A stretch of DNA of 9,794 bases. Source: Methanobacterium sp. GTDB taxonomy: Archaea; Methanobacteriota; Methanobacteria; Methanobacteriales; Methanobacteriaceae. The stretch spans positions 16,215-26,008 of the forward strand of contig PLXT01000106.1 in assembly GCA_003151535.1 (NCBI GenBank). The letters are read 5' to 3'. The notes under the pieces were generated by a model. The model was not told the DNA's origin and searched no databases. It was given only the letters and a program-made list of their open reading frames with translations. This document shows positions 1-6,864 of this stretch, piece after piece (the first letter of the stretch is position 1; each line of letters begins with the position of its first letter). Position numbers and translations under genes: made by a program.

Positions 1-969
1 TAGTATAAGATCTGCTAGAACATCAATTTTATTACACTTCTGCCTTAGTTCTTCAATGGATTTGACCCTATCGTCAACTGTTTCAGGCACCCAATTTTTG
101 CTGAAATCTGTTGGAAGTATCACTGCAGGAATATTTTTATCCTCAAGGTGTGGGATAACTTCTTCCCAGTTACCATGATCAAGACTTAACACAATATCAA
201 CACCTGATTCTACAGCAGATTTAATTTCAACAGGGTTTAAACTGTCTATACTAACGGCTACATCCAAGTGATTCTTAAGTAGTTTTACCATGTTTGGGAT
301 ACGTTCATCAAGGGTCTCGCCTGCAACCATACCTATATCAATCATGTCCGCCCCAGATTTTACAAAATACTGGGCCCTGGTTAAAAGTTCTAAATCTGTT
401 AATAATGGGGCGTTGGCAATTTCAGCTAGAACCCGCATTGGAAAATCCTGTCCTACAGGTAAGTTTCCAACTAGTATATTTTCAGGTTTTTTAAGTAGCT
501 TTAATTTATTATTCTCGTTCTGTTCAAAGTTTTCAATGAATAAAAGGGCGCGTTTACGTAATTCTTTCTCTATCAACTTATCAGCAGGTACAGTAGAAGA
601 CATATCCAATTTATCAATCATTTCAAGTACAATTGCAAGATCAGCTGCGTCTGTAGGTCCTTTGTAAGTTTGTATACTTGTTTTATCGGTTACATAACTC
701 ACATCTTTCCTGATCAGACCAGGAGTTAATATTATATCATATGATTTCAAATCAAATTTATTGTGAAGATCATCAGATTTATTGGAAGATCTCCCATCAT
801 AAACACCATTTATATCATGTTTTTCAAGTTCACCAACTATCTTCTTAGGGGTTAAAAATGCAGCTATAGGCGTATTAACTACATGGACTCTAATATCATG
901 GTTTGATTTGGTTGATTCCCTTTTTACAAGGTTACTTGCAAGTTTTGCTGTGATTATTAAAATCTTCAT
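1..969 (-). CDS. Archaeal dihydropteroate synthase-related protein (partial, C-terminus beyond left edge)
   Basis: The frame reads open from an ATG at 969 to the window edge, giving 323 residues of a family that I recall as about 500 long. It starts MKILIITAKLA. Residues 1-150 form an N-terminal domain typical of the archaeal family, with TPGLIRKDV at 82-90. From about residue 165 the pterin-binding TIM barrel of dihydropteroate synthase begins: GADMIDIG at 206-213 matches the DHPS 'GAdiIDiG' strand, and VSIDS at 239-243 matches the 'isIDT' strand. The missing end would hold the rest of the barrel and the family's C-terminal domain. AAGAGG lies 6 bases before the ATG. The family occurs in archaea lacking bacterial-type DHPS; a role in methanopterin-type pterin metabolism is plausible, but the reaction is not established to my knowledge. 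Divergent from porC. The family call is firm, the function is not. Confidence 0.88.
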   Translation of the reverse strand, partial: MKILIITAKLASNLVKRESTKSNHDIRVHVVNTPIAAFLTPKKIVGELEKHDINGVYDGRSSNKSDDLHNKFDLKSYDIILTPGLIRKDVSYVTDKTSIQTYKGPTDAADLAIVLEMIDKLDMSSTVPADKLIEKELRKRALLFIENFEQNENNKLKLLKKPENILVGNLPVGQDFPMRVLAEIANAPLLTDLELLTRAQYFVKSGADMIDIGMVAGETLDERIPNMVKLLKNHLDVAVSIDSLNPVEIKSAVESGVDIVLSLDHGNWEEVIPHLEDKNIPAVILPTDFSKNWVPETVDDRVKSIEELRQKCNKIDVLADLIL

Positions 970-1002
970 AACATGCCTCTTTTAATAGAGTATACTAGGA
1001 TC

Positions 1003-1016
1003 ATTTACTATAAGAT
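1003..1016 (-). promoter_or_regulatory. Possible TATA element for the DHPS-related gene
   Basis: Reading the minus strand, CTTATAGTAAAT lies about 35-45 bases before the ATG at 969. Initiation about 25 bases downstream would give a short leader of roughly 15 bases that still contains the AAGAGG ribosome site. The match to the archaeal TTTAWATA box is mediocre, so this is a weak call based mainly on position. Confidence 0.25.
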
Positions 1017-1029
1017 CGTTACCAACACG

Positions 1030-1050
1030 TATATATATTATAATTTATAA
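1030..1050 (+). promoter_or_regulatory. Likely core promoter (TATA box) of the por operon
   Basis: A run of alternating T and A (TATATATATTATAATTTATA) sits 30-50 bases before porC. Taking the left part as the TATA box, initiation near 1060 would give a leader of about 20 bases that includes the strong GGAGGT at 1069-1074. The right part (TTTATAAT, 1044-1051) would place the start inside the ribosome site and is less likely. The whole gap to the divergent gene is only 110 bases, so any regulator bound here could affect both transcripts. Confidence 0.45.
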
Positions 1051-1079
1051 TGATTAACTATGAGGGATGGAGGTAAAAG

Positions 1080-1613
1080 ATGATTGAAGTTCGCTTTCAC
1101 GGACGCGGAGGACAGGGGGCAGTTACAGCCGCGGAGATACTGGCAAAAGCCGCCTTTGAGGATGGTAAATATTGTCAGGCGTTCCCATTTTTCGGTGTTG
1201 AACGAAGAGGCGCCCCTGTAATGGCGTTTACAAGAATAGATGACCAACCTATTAGAAGAAGATATCAAGTTTACAAACCAGATTACGTTGTGGTTCTGGA
1301 TGATGGCCTTCTAGAAGTCGTGGATGTATTTTCAGGGCTTAAAGAAGGAGGAAAGGTAATAATAAACACATCTAATGGTGTGGAAACAACTGCAGGAGCA
1401 GAGATCCATAAAGTTGACGCAACTGGAATAGCATTGGATATTTTAGGAGTTCCAATAGTTAACACTATCCTTTTAGGAGCATTTGCAAGTGTTACCGAAG
1501 CAGTATCTATCGATGCCATAATAAAAATTATAAAAGAAACATTTAGCGGAGAAGTTGGCGAAAAAAATGCTAAAGCTGCTAGACTTGCATACGAAGCTGC
1601 AAAAAAGGGATAA
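1080..1613 (+). CDS. porC: Pyruvate:ferredoxin oxidoreductase (pyruvate synthase), gamma subunit
   Basis: The 177-residue protein is full length for the gamma subunit of four-subunit 2-oxoacid:ferredoxin oxidoreductases. GRGGQG at residues 8-13 and FPFFGVERRGAPV at 35-47 are the hallmark motifs of the domain that helps bind coenzyme A in this superfamily. The complex interconverts pyruvate plus CoA with acetyl-CoA plus CO2 and passes electrons to ferredoxin; in methanogens it mainly runs toward pyruvate for biosynthesis. The start is well supported: GGAGGT at 1069-1074 lies 5 bases before the ATG. It is the first gene of the por operon; porD follows after 32 bases. The pyruvate assignment, rather than 2-oxoglutarate or 2-oxoisovalerate, rests on the C-D-A-B order and the porE/porF genes downstream. 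Confidence 0.95.
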   Translation: MIEVRFHGRGGQGAVTAAEILAKAAFEDGKYCQAFPFFGVERRGAPVMAFTRIDDQPIRRRYQVYKPDYVVVLDDGLLEVVDVFSGLKEGGKVIINTSNGVETTAGAEIHKVDATGIALDILGVPIVNTILLGAFASVTEAVSIDAIIKIIKETFSGEVGEKNAKAARLAYEAAKKG

Positions 1614-1645
1614 ATTAAATTAATAAATAATGTAAAGGTGATTTC

Positions 1646-1888
1646 ATGGTATCAATAGGAGCAGCTGTTAAAGAACCGGGAAGTACCCGTAAAAATAAAA
1701 CAGGTAGCTGGAGAACATTTAAACCCATCCTTGATAAGGAAAAGTGCATAGAATGTGAAAACTGTATTATGTTCTGTCCTGAAGGGTGTATTAATAAAGA
1801 TTACGATATTGACTACGATTACTGTAAAGGGTGCGGCATATGTGCCGAAGAATGCCCTGTAAAGGCAATAAAAATGGAGAGGGAGTAA
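1646..1888 (+). CDS. porD: Pyruvate:ferredoxin oxidoreductase, delta subunit (2[4Fe-4S] ferredoxin)
   Basis: This 80-residue protein is the small ferredoxin-like subunit of the Por complex. Cys34, 37, 40 and 44 form a CxxCxxCxxxCP motif, and Cys60, 63, 66 and 70 form a second, so two [4Fe-4S] clusters are expected. They carry electrons from the cluster in PorB to external ferredoxin. The 30 or so residues before the first motif, containing GSW at 20-22, are typical of the delta subunit and would dock it to the rest of the complex. AGGTGAT at 1636-1642, just before the ATG, is complementary to the methanogen 16S 3' end and fixes the start. The stop is one base before the porA start, so translation is probably coupled. 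Confidence 0.95.
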   Translation: MVSIGAAVKEPGSTRKNKTGSWRTFKPILDKEKCIECENCIMFCPEGCINKDYDIDYDYCKGCGICAEECPVKAIKMERE

Positions 1889-1889
1889 A

Positions 1890-3041
1890 ATGGTTCTTAA
1901 AGTAATGTCTGCAAACCAAGCAATTGCAGAAGCAGTTAAACTTGCAAATCCTAACGTTATTCCAGTTTACCCCATAACACCACAAACAACCATATCAGAA
2001 CATCTGGCAAAATTCGTTGCTGATGGAGACATGTCTGCGGAGTACATACGAGTAGAGTCTGAACACAGTGCAATAAGTGCTGCTTTAGGTGCATCAGGTA
2101 CTGGTGTTAGGGTGTTTACAGCAACTTCATCCCAGGGACTGGCATTGATGCACGAAATAATCTTTGCAGCAGCAGGTTTAAGAGCACCAATAGTCATGGC
2201 AGATGCTAACAGAGCATTATCAGCCCCATTAAGCATTTGGAATGATCAACAAGACTCAATATCTGAAAGAGATTCTGGTTGGATGCAGATATACGCTGAA
2301 AATGGTCAAGAAGCATTAGATTCCATCTTAATAGCTTACAGGGTTTCAGAGGATCATTCAGTTTTACTTCCAAGTATGGTATGTATTGATGGTTTCATAC
2401 TCACACACACAGTTGATCCAGTTGATGTACCTGGAAAAGGAGATGTAGATAAATTTTTACCACCTTACAAACCAGATCATGCCTATCTAGATCCTAAAAG
2501 GCCTATGTCAATTGGTACTTTCACAGATCCAAACTACTACATGGAAGCCCGTCATGATATGGAACTTGCATTAGAAGGAGCTAAAGATGTAATAACAAAG
2601 GCAAATTCTGAATTTGCAGAAATATTCGGAAGAAAGTATGATTTTATTGAGAAATACAGATCCGATGATGCAGATACCATAATCGTTGCCATGGGATCCA
2701 TATGCAGTACAATTAAAGATGTTGTGGACGAACACAGAGATAATGGTGAGAAGGTAGGACTAGTACGTGTAAGGGTTTTCAGACCATTCCCAACCGAGGA
2801 AATATATGATGCAATTAAAGGTGCTTCAAATATTGGAGTTCTGGATAAAAATATTTCATTTAGTGTAGGCGGAGTATTACACAACGAAATCAATGCCAAG
2901 ATGGATGTTAAAGCTAACGGATTCATAGTAGGGCTAGGTGGAAGAGATATCAAACCAACCCATATAAATGAGATAATAGAAAAGACAAAAAACACGACCA
3001 AAACTACACAATGGATAGGACTAAATAAGGAGGAGGTTTAA
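1890..3041 (+). CDS. porA: Pyruvate:ferredoxin oxidoreductase, alpha subunit
   Basis: The 383-residue protein matches the usual length of archaeal PorA. It corresponds to the pyrimidine-binding thiamin diphosphate domain followed by the transketolase-C-like domain. YPITPQT at residues 27-33 is the family signature that binds pyruvate; Glu58 in VESEHSA is the predicted glutamate that activates the cofactor; TATSSQG at 77-83 and NRALSAP at 107-113 are also conserved, with Arg108 expected near the substrate. The C-terminal third has the expected VAMGS and RVRVFRPFP segments. The start follows porD by one base, and the purine-rich tail of porD (GGAGAGGGAG) is the ribosome site. It works with PorB, which completes the active site. 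Confidence 0.96.
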   Translation: MVLKVMSANQAIAEAVKLANPNVIPVYPITPQTTISEHLAKFVADGDMSAEYIRVESEHSAISAALGASGTGVRVFTATSSQGLALMHEIIFAAAGLRAPIVMADANRALSAPLSIWNDQQDSISERDSGWMQIYAENGQEALDSILIAYRVSEDHSVLLPSMVCIDGFILTHTVDPVDVPGKGDVDKFLPPYKPDHAYLDPKRPMSIGTFTDPNYYMEARHDMELALEGAKDVITKANSEFAEIFGRKYDFIEKYRSDDADTIIVAMGSICSTIKDVVDEHRDNGEKVGLVRVRVFRPFPTEEIYDAIKGASNIGVLDKNISFSVGGVLHNEINAKMDVKANGFIVGLGGRDIKPTHINEIIEKTKNTTKTTQWIGLNKEEV

Positions 3042-3908
3042 ATGGAGATACCCGAAAAAGAATTTCTTGCACCAGGACACAGGGCATGCGCAGGATGCGG
3101 TGCCACTATAGGTGTTAGATTAGCATTGAAAATGCTCGGTGAAAACACGGTTGCAATATCTGCAACAGGATGTTTAGAGGTTATAACAACTCCTTATCCT
3201 GAAACTTCCTGGGAAATTCCATGGATGCATGTAGCATTCGAAAATGCTGCAGCAGTTGCATCTGGTGTTGAATCTGCACTGAAATCACTGGGAAAAACCG
3301 ATACAACAGTTGTTGTATTTGGAGGGGATGGAGGAACTGCAGATATTGGACTTCAAGCTCTCTCAGGAGCTATGGAAAGAGGACATAACTTAATTTATAT
3401 ATGTTACGATAACGAAGCATACATGAATACAGGTATACAGAGAAGTGGATCAACTCCTTATGGTGCATCTACTACAACTTCACCACATGGTAAAGAAAGT
3501 TTCGGTGAAGACAGACCTAAAAAGAACATGCCAATGATAATGGCAGCCCACGGCATTCCATACATTGCAACAGCTTCAATATCATACCCTGAAGACTTCA
3601 TGAAGAAAGTTAAAAAGGCATCTGAAATTGAAGGTCCTGCCTACATTCATTTGCAGCAGCCATGCACTACAGGATGGGGATACAGTCCAGAAAAGACCAT
3701 AGAACTTGGAAGACTTGCAGTTGAAACAGGATCGTGGATACTCTACGAGATAGAGGAAGGTGAATTCAAAGTTACCTACAGACCACTTCAGAGAAGAGCT
3801 GTGAAAGAGTATTTGAATGCACAGAAAAGATTTAAACATCTAACTGATCTTGAGAAAGAAAGGATTCAAAGCCATGTAGATGCCGTCTGCATTGAGCTTA
3901 AGGTATAA
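3042..3908 (+). CDS. porB: Pyruvate:ferredoxin oxidoreductase, beta subunit (thiamin diphosphate-binding)
   Basis: This 288-residue subunit binds the diphosphate of thiamin diphosphate and one [4Fe-4S] cluster. GDG at residues 95-97, with Asn124 and Asn129 in YDNEAYMNTG, forms the magnesium/TPP site. Cys16 and Cys19 (CAGCG), Cys44 (ATGCLE) and Cys208 (QQPCTTGW) match the four cluster ligands known for this subunit. The ATG follows the porA stop with no gap, and an exceptionally strong AAGGAGGAGGT at 3027-3037 lies inside the end of porA, which suggests coupled and efficient translation. All key residues are present, so the enzyme looks functional. Confidence 0.96.
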   Translation: MEIPEKEFLAPGHRACAGCGATIGVRLALKMLGENTVAISATGCLEVITTPYPETSWEIPWMHVAFENAAAVASGVESALKSLGKTDTTVVVFGGDGGTADIGLQALSGAMERGHNLIYICYDNEAYMNTGIQRSGSTPYGASTTTSPHGKESFGEDRPKKNMPMIMAAHGIPYIATASISYPEDFMKKVKKASEIEGPAYIHLQQPCTTGWGYSPEKTIELGRLAVETGSWILYEIEEGEFKVTYRPLQRRAVKEYLNAQKRFKHLTDLEKERIQSHVDAVCIELKV

Positions 3909-3920
3909 GGGGGCGGTGAC

Positions 3921-4418
3921 TTGGATAAGATACTGATTCAACCTGATCTCTGTGATGGCTGCCATGACTGTGAAGAAGCCTGCAAGAAACTCTACGGAAC
4001 ATCAAGAATCTCTGTTAGGGAGATTGGAGGATCATTTTATCCAATAATCTGCCAGCAGTGTGAAAATGCACCTTGCAGGATGGTATGTCCCACAGAAGCA
4101 ATAGAAATGGACATAACTGATAAATGTATAGGCTGTGGATTATGTATGATGGTCTGCCCATTCGGTTCAATTACAGTTAATGAAAGGAAAGCACATAAAT
4201 GTCACCAGTGCCCAGACAAAGACACACCAGCATGTGTAATAGCTTGTTCCAAAAGGGCTATTGCCAAGGTTGACACGGAACAGATGAAACATGAAAAGCA
4301 GAAACAACACCTAGATAAATTAAGTGGTCTGGGTAAAAAGAAAAGAAAAAGTACAAATATGATTGGTATTTTAACAGCAAACTCAAGAACCAAAAAGGTT
4401 CTCCATAAGGAGGTCTGA
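3921..4418 (+). CDS. porE: Polyferredoxin PorE, four predicted [4Fe-4S] clusters
   Basis: The 165-residue protein has 16 cysteines in four groups: 11/14/17/21, 44/47/52/56, 69/72/75/79 and 94/97/105/109. This is the pattern of four-cluster electron-transfer subunits of the HycB/DmsB type, in which cysteines from groups 1 and 4, and from 2 and 3, share clusters. Residues 113-165 are an unusual lysine-rich tail with no cysteines, possibly for docking. In Methanococcus, porE and porF lie next to porCDAB and are needed for full pyruvate oxidoreductase activity in vivo; the same role is inferred here. The start is TTG at 3921: there is no in-frame ATG before the first cysteine, and AAGGGGG at 3907-3913 is 7 bases upstream. 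PorB ends 12 bases before. Confidence 0.9.
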   Translation: MDKILIQPDLCDGCHDCEEACKKLYGTSRISVREIGGSFYPIICQQCENAPCRMVCPTEAIEMDITDKCIGCGLCMMVCPFGSITVNERKAHKCHQCPDKDTPACVIACSKRAIAKVDTEQMKHEKQKQHLDKLSGLGKKKRKSTNMIGILTANSRTKKVLHKEV

Positions 4419-4419
4419 A

Positions 4420-4851
4420 ATGAAGGAACTAATTTCAAGACCAGAACTCTGTGATGAGTGTTCAAGATGTGAGCGTGAGTGTCCGCAAAATGCCATTAGA
4501 GTTATTAATGGGGTTCCAGTATATTGCCTTCACTGTGCAAAGGATAGAGCCCCATGTTTAACTGTTTGTCCCGAAGATGCCATTGTTGAAATTGATGGTG
4601 CCATTGTAATTATGGAGGATGACTGCATAGGCTGTGGACTTTGTAGAGATTCATGTCCAATTGGTGCCATACACATGGATGAAGCAGGAATTGCTAAAAA
4701 ATGCAACCTGTGTATAGACCAGGATGTTCCTAGATGCGTTGCTACATGTCCTACAGAGGCTCTTAAAATGGACTCTGAAAATATTTTAGAACATAAACGT
4801 GATAAAATTGCAGAAGAGCTCAGAAGGGTTAAAATGTTAATGAAAGATTAG
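4420..4851 (+). CDS. porF: Polyferredoxin PorF, four predicted [4Fe-4S] clusters
   Basis: The 143-residue protein has the same 16-cysteine layout as PorE: 11/14/17/21, 36/39/46/50, 69/72/75/79 and 95/98/106/110, so four [4Fe-4S] clusters are expected. It lacks the lysine-rich tail and ends in a charged helix (about 120-143). It is the last gene of the por operon, one base after porE, with AAGGAGGT at 4407-4414 placed 5 bases before the ATG. PorE and PorF look like diverged paralogues. By family knowledge it carries electrons between the pyruvate oxidoreductase and its donor or acceptor; the actual partner (free ferredoxin, a hydrogenase or another) cannot be read from the sequence. Confidence 0.9.
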   Translation: MKELISRPELCDECSRCERECPQNAIRVINGVPVYCLHCAKDRAPCLTVCPEDAIVEIDGAIVIMEDDCIGCGLCRDSCPIGAIHMDEAGIAKKCNLCIDQDVPRCVATCPTEALKMDSENILEHKRDKIAEELRRVKMLMKD

Positions 4852-4870
4852 GAATTCTTTTCATACTCTA

Positions 4871-4892
4871 TTTTTATTATTTTTCTATTTTT
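4871..4892 (+). terminator. T-rich terminator of the por operon
   Basis: About 20 bases after the porF stop the plus strand has three closely spaced T runs (TTTTTATTATTTTTCTATTTTT), with no clear stem before them. Archaeal RNA polymerase terminates at such U-tracts without needing a hairpin. The position fits the end of the six-gene transcript. Confidence 0.55.
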
Positions 4893-4957
4893 GAGATCTA
4901 TTTAATTTATATAATTTTATAAAATAATATTTTTTAATAATTTATTATTATAAGACA

Positions 4958-4984
4958 TACACTTCAAGTGTAGAAGATAACACT
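4958..4984. repeat. Palindrome with extra half-site, operator-like
   Basis: TACACTT (4958-4964) and AAGTGTA (4966-4972) are perfect inverted 7-base arms around one base. The core ACACT/AGTGT occurs a third time as ACACT at 4980-4984, so three half-sites are packed into 27 bases in an otherwise low-complexity spacer. It lies about 180 bases before the fumarase start, so it could be a regulator site or chance. Too compact to fold as an RNA hairpin because the loop is one base. Confidence 0.35.
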
Positions 4985-5102
4985 AAAAGCAAAGTTTATA
5001 TTTTTACTATTTCTTTTTAAAAAATACTTTAAATAACAAAAACCTATTTATAAGAAAAGACTAAAACCCGATATTTTCTTTAAAGTACTGTTCCATTGAA
5101 AT

Positions 5103-5112
5103 TGTTATAAAG
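5103..5112 (+). promoter_or_regulatory. Candidate TATA element of the fumarase gene
   Basis: TGTTATAAAG is about 45 bases before the ATG at 5155. Initiation about 25 bases downstream (near 5130) would leave a leader of about 25 bases containing AGAGGCTGAT at 5142-5151, a good match to the methanogen ribosome site. A second AT-rich element (TATTTATAAG near 5047) is an alternative and would give a longer leader. Confidence 0.35.
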
Positions 5113-5154
5113 TAACAAAAAAGTTCTATAAATTGAGATCAAGAGGCTGATTAT

Positions 5155-5997
5155 ATGATTACACAAAAACAGGTTGAAAATGCAATTTGCAATCTTTACA
5201 AAGATTCGGTAATTGAATTACCTAACGATGTTAAGAATGCACTTAAGGATGCCTATGCTAATGAAAATGATGAAACTGCTAAGCTGAATCTTAGAGCCAT
5301 AATTGATAATATTGATGCAGCTCACAAAAATGGCATACCAATGTGCCAAGACACAGGTTTACCAATAGTATTCGTAAAACTTGGAGTTGTGGAGGTTGAA
5401 AACCTTTACCAAGGAATACGAAATGGGGTTGAAAAAGCTACCATCACCGTTCCTTTAAGACCTAATGTAGTCGATCCATTTACTCGTGAAAATACCGGTA
5501 CAAATACCGGTAAAAGAATTCCACTGGTTGATGTTGAAGTTATTGAAGGAGACTATCTTGAATTAACCATCTTTCCTAAGGGATTTGGTTCAGAGAATAA
5601 TAACGCATTAAAAATGGCATTACCTGGTGAAGGGATCGAGGGAGTTAAAAATTTCGTGTTAGAAACAGTTCTTGCCGCCGGGGGAAAACCATGCCCACCA
5701 ACCAGGATAGGTGTAGGAATTGGAGGATCTTCCGATTATGCCCTTAAACTTGCTAAAAAGGCCCTTTTAAGAGATGTTAATTCAAAAAATTCTGATAAAC
5801 GTTTAGCAGAACTTGAAGATGATATACTTGAACGAGTAAATTCAACAGGAATCGGCCCTATGGGATTGGGTGGAAAAACAACAGCATTAGATGTTAAGGT
5901 TGAACTTGCAGATACCCATACTGCAGGATTGCCAATTGGAGTATGTATACAATGTTGGGCAGCAAGGCATGCCAGTGCAGTTTTAAGGGACGAATAA
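5155..5997 (+). CDS. fumA: Fumarate hydratase class I, alpha subunit
   Basis: The 280-residue protein is the alpha (N-terminal type) subunit of two-subunit, iron-sulfur fumarases, which interconvert fumarate and malate. MCQDTG (Cys64), GSENNN at 145-150, KPCPPTRIGVGIGG (Cys180) and a C-terminal CIQCWAARH (Cys264, Cys267) are the family motifs; Cys64, Cys180 and one of the last two are expected to hold the [4Fe-4S] cluster. In methanogens this reaction belongs to the incomplete reductive TCA branch. The related L-tartrate dehydratase alpha subunit has similar motifs and cannot be excluded from sequence alone, but a methanogen context favours fumarase. The start is supported by AGAGGCTGAT at 5142-5151. 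The beta subunit gene, needed for activity, is not adjacent: phoU lies downstream in the opposite direction. Confidence 0.9.
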   Translation: MITQKQVENAICNLYKDSVIELPNDVKNALKDAYANENDETAKLNLRAIIDNIDAAHKNGIPMCQDTGLPIVFVKLGVVEVENLYQGIRNGVEKATITVPLRPNVVDPFTRENTGTNTGKRIPLVDVEVIEGDYLELTIFPKGFGSENNNALKMALPGEGIEGVKNFVLETVLAAGGKPCPPTRIGVGIGGSSDYALKLAKKALLRDVNSKNSDKRLAELEDDILERVNSTGIGPMGLGGKTTALDVKVELADTHTAGLPIGVCIQCWAARHASAVLRDE

Positions 5998-6156
5998 TCC
6001 GTTTTTAATATTAATTACCAAAACATTTTATTTAAAAATAAATACTGAATGGAATTATTCTGTTTTAAAAAAATACATTAATATTCTAAAATTGAGATTA
6101 TTAAAATACATAATTTATATAAAAAAAATAATGGAAAATAAAGGAAATAATAAATC
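5998..6156. other. Convergent intergenic region between fumarase gene and phoU
   Basis: This 159-base AT-rich spacer lies between the 3' ends of the fumarase gene and phoU. Just after the fumarase stop, GTTTTTAATATT at 6001 and CATTTTATTT at 6024 are T-rich and probably end that transcript. The right half carries A-runs that are T-runs for the opposite transcript. I see no gene in it. Confidence 0.55.
6121..6128 (-). terminator. T-run terminator after phoU
   Basis: Read on the minus strand, eight consecutive Ts lie about 30 bases after the phoU stop, followed further on by seven Ts (6067-6073). No convincing stem precedes them, which is normal for archaeal termination. They probably end the pstC-pstA-pstB-phoU transcript and prevent read-through into the fumarase gene. 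Confidence 0.5.
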
Positions 6157-6864
6157 CTATTTTTTCTTATTATCACCTATTAGTTCATCTAATCGTCCAG
6201 CAACACCGAGTTTCTCACATGTAATCATGTAAATGGTTCTGTCACCGATATTTTCTGCTCTGTCAGCAATTCTCTCAAGGAACCTAGCAACAAATAGCAA
6301 ATATATAAGGAACGATATTGAATCCTTCTCTTGGAACATACTAGTGGATATATCCTTAAGCGCAAGATCAAATAGATCGTCTACTTTGTCATCATCCTTT
6401 TTAAGTTCCCTCACGAGGTTCATGTCTTCGTTTAAAAAGGCTGATAAACTATTACTTACCATACCATCCACAATATCCCCCATATGAGTTATATCATCCA
6501 TTGGTTTTTCAGGGATATTCTTGTCTTTTAAGTGTCTTGCAATGTCTGCAATGTTTGAAGCCAAACTTCCCATCCTTTTAAGGTGGCTTGAGACCTTAAT
6601 ACAAGTTTCAATAAATCTTAAATCCTTTGCAACTGGTTGTTCGGATGCTATCACACTCATACCCTTCTGTTCAATTTCATCACCCATTTCATGGAGTTTT
6701 TCATCGGCTTTATTAACTTCATCCACCAGTTCAGCATCATAATTTATGAATGCTTCCAAAGCTTTTTTGTATGCAGATAAACTTGTCTGCCCCATCTCTT
6801 CAACATCTTCTCTAAGGTAGTTCAACCTTCTCTGGAATCTTACTCTCGGATATTTTCTTTCCAT
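6157..6864 (-). CDS. phoU: Phosphate signalling/uptake regulator PhoU
   Basis: From the ATG at 6864 the protein has 235 residues, the normal length for a PhoU made of two three-helix-bundle repeats, here about 15-112 and 125-218. The second repeat has the classic LERIADRAENIGD motif (196-208; Glu197 and Asp201 at the metal-binding positions). The aligned motif in the first repeat, LKRMGSLASNIAD (95-107), has Lys96 and Ser100 instead of the acidic residues. PhoU proteins act on the cytoplasmic side of the Pst transporter and limit phosphate uptake or signalling. A GTG at 6879 would add five residues but has no ribosome site before it, whereas GTGGTGG lies 8 bases before the ATG; I therefore prefer 6864. 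It is the last gene of the pst cluster, 66 bases after pstB. Confidence 0.9.
   Translation of the reverse strand: MERKYPRVRFQRRLNYLREDVEEMGQTSLSAYKKALEAFINYDAELVDEVNKADEKLHEMGDEIEQKGMSVIASEQPVAKDLRFIETCIKVSSHLKRMGSLASNIADIARHLKDKNIPEKPMDDITHMGDIVDGMVSNSLSAFLNEDMNLVRELKKDDDKVDDLFDLALKDISTSMFQEKDSISFLIYLLFVARFLERIADRAENIGDRTIYMITCEKLGVAGRLDELIGDNKKK

Larger units (their letters stand above)
4852..5154. other. Intergenic spacer between porF and fumarase gene
   Basis: This 303-base stretch is very AT-rich and holds no supportable reading frame or RNA gene on either strand. It contains the por terminator at its left end, a 15-base palindrome at 4958-4972 with a further half-site at 4980-4984, and a likely promoter and ribosome site for the fumarase gene at its right end. 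The spacer is longer than needed for one promoter. Confidence 0.6.

Noticed and set aside
290..667. Plus-strand frame of 125 codons
   Set aside because: It is antisense to the dihydropteroate-synthase-related gene, whose frame has clear family motifs; the plus-strand translation is low-complexity and resembles nothing known.
2552..3001. Minus-strand frame of 149 codons inside porA
   Set aside because: It lies wholly antisense to an intact, conserved porA, has no ribosome site, and is serine/leucine-rich as expected from the reverse of this codon usage.
4871..5100. Possible small RNA gene or CRISPR leader in the AT-rich spacer
   Set aside because: No regularly spaced repeats, no tRNA-like fold and no GC-rich island appear; only A/T runs and one short palindrome.
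5491..5514. 12-base tandem repeat (11 of 12 identical) in the fumarase gene, encoding NTGTNTGK
   Set aside because: The NTGxN pattern is part of a motif I recognise in class I fumarases, so the repeat follows from conserved protein sequence and not from a recent duplication.
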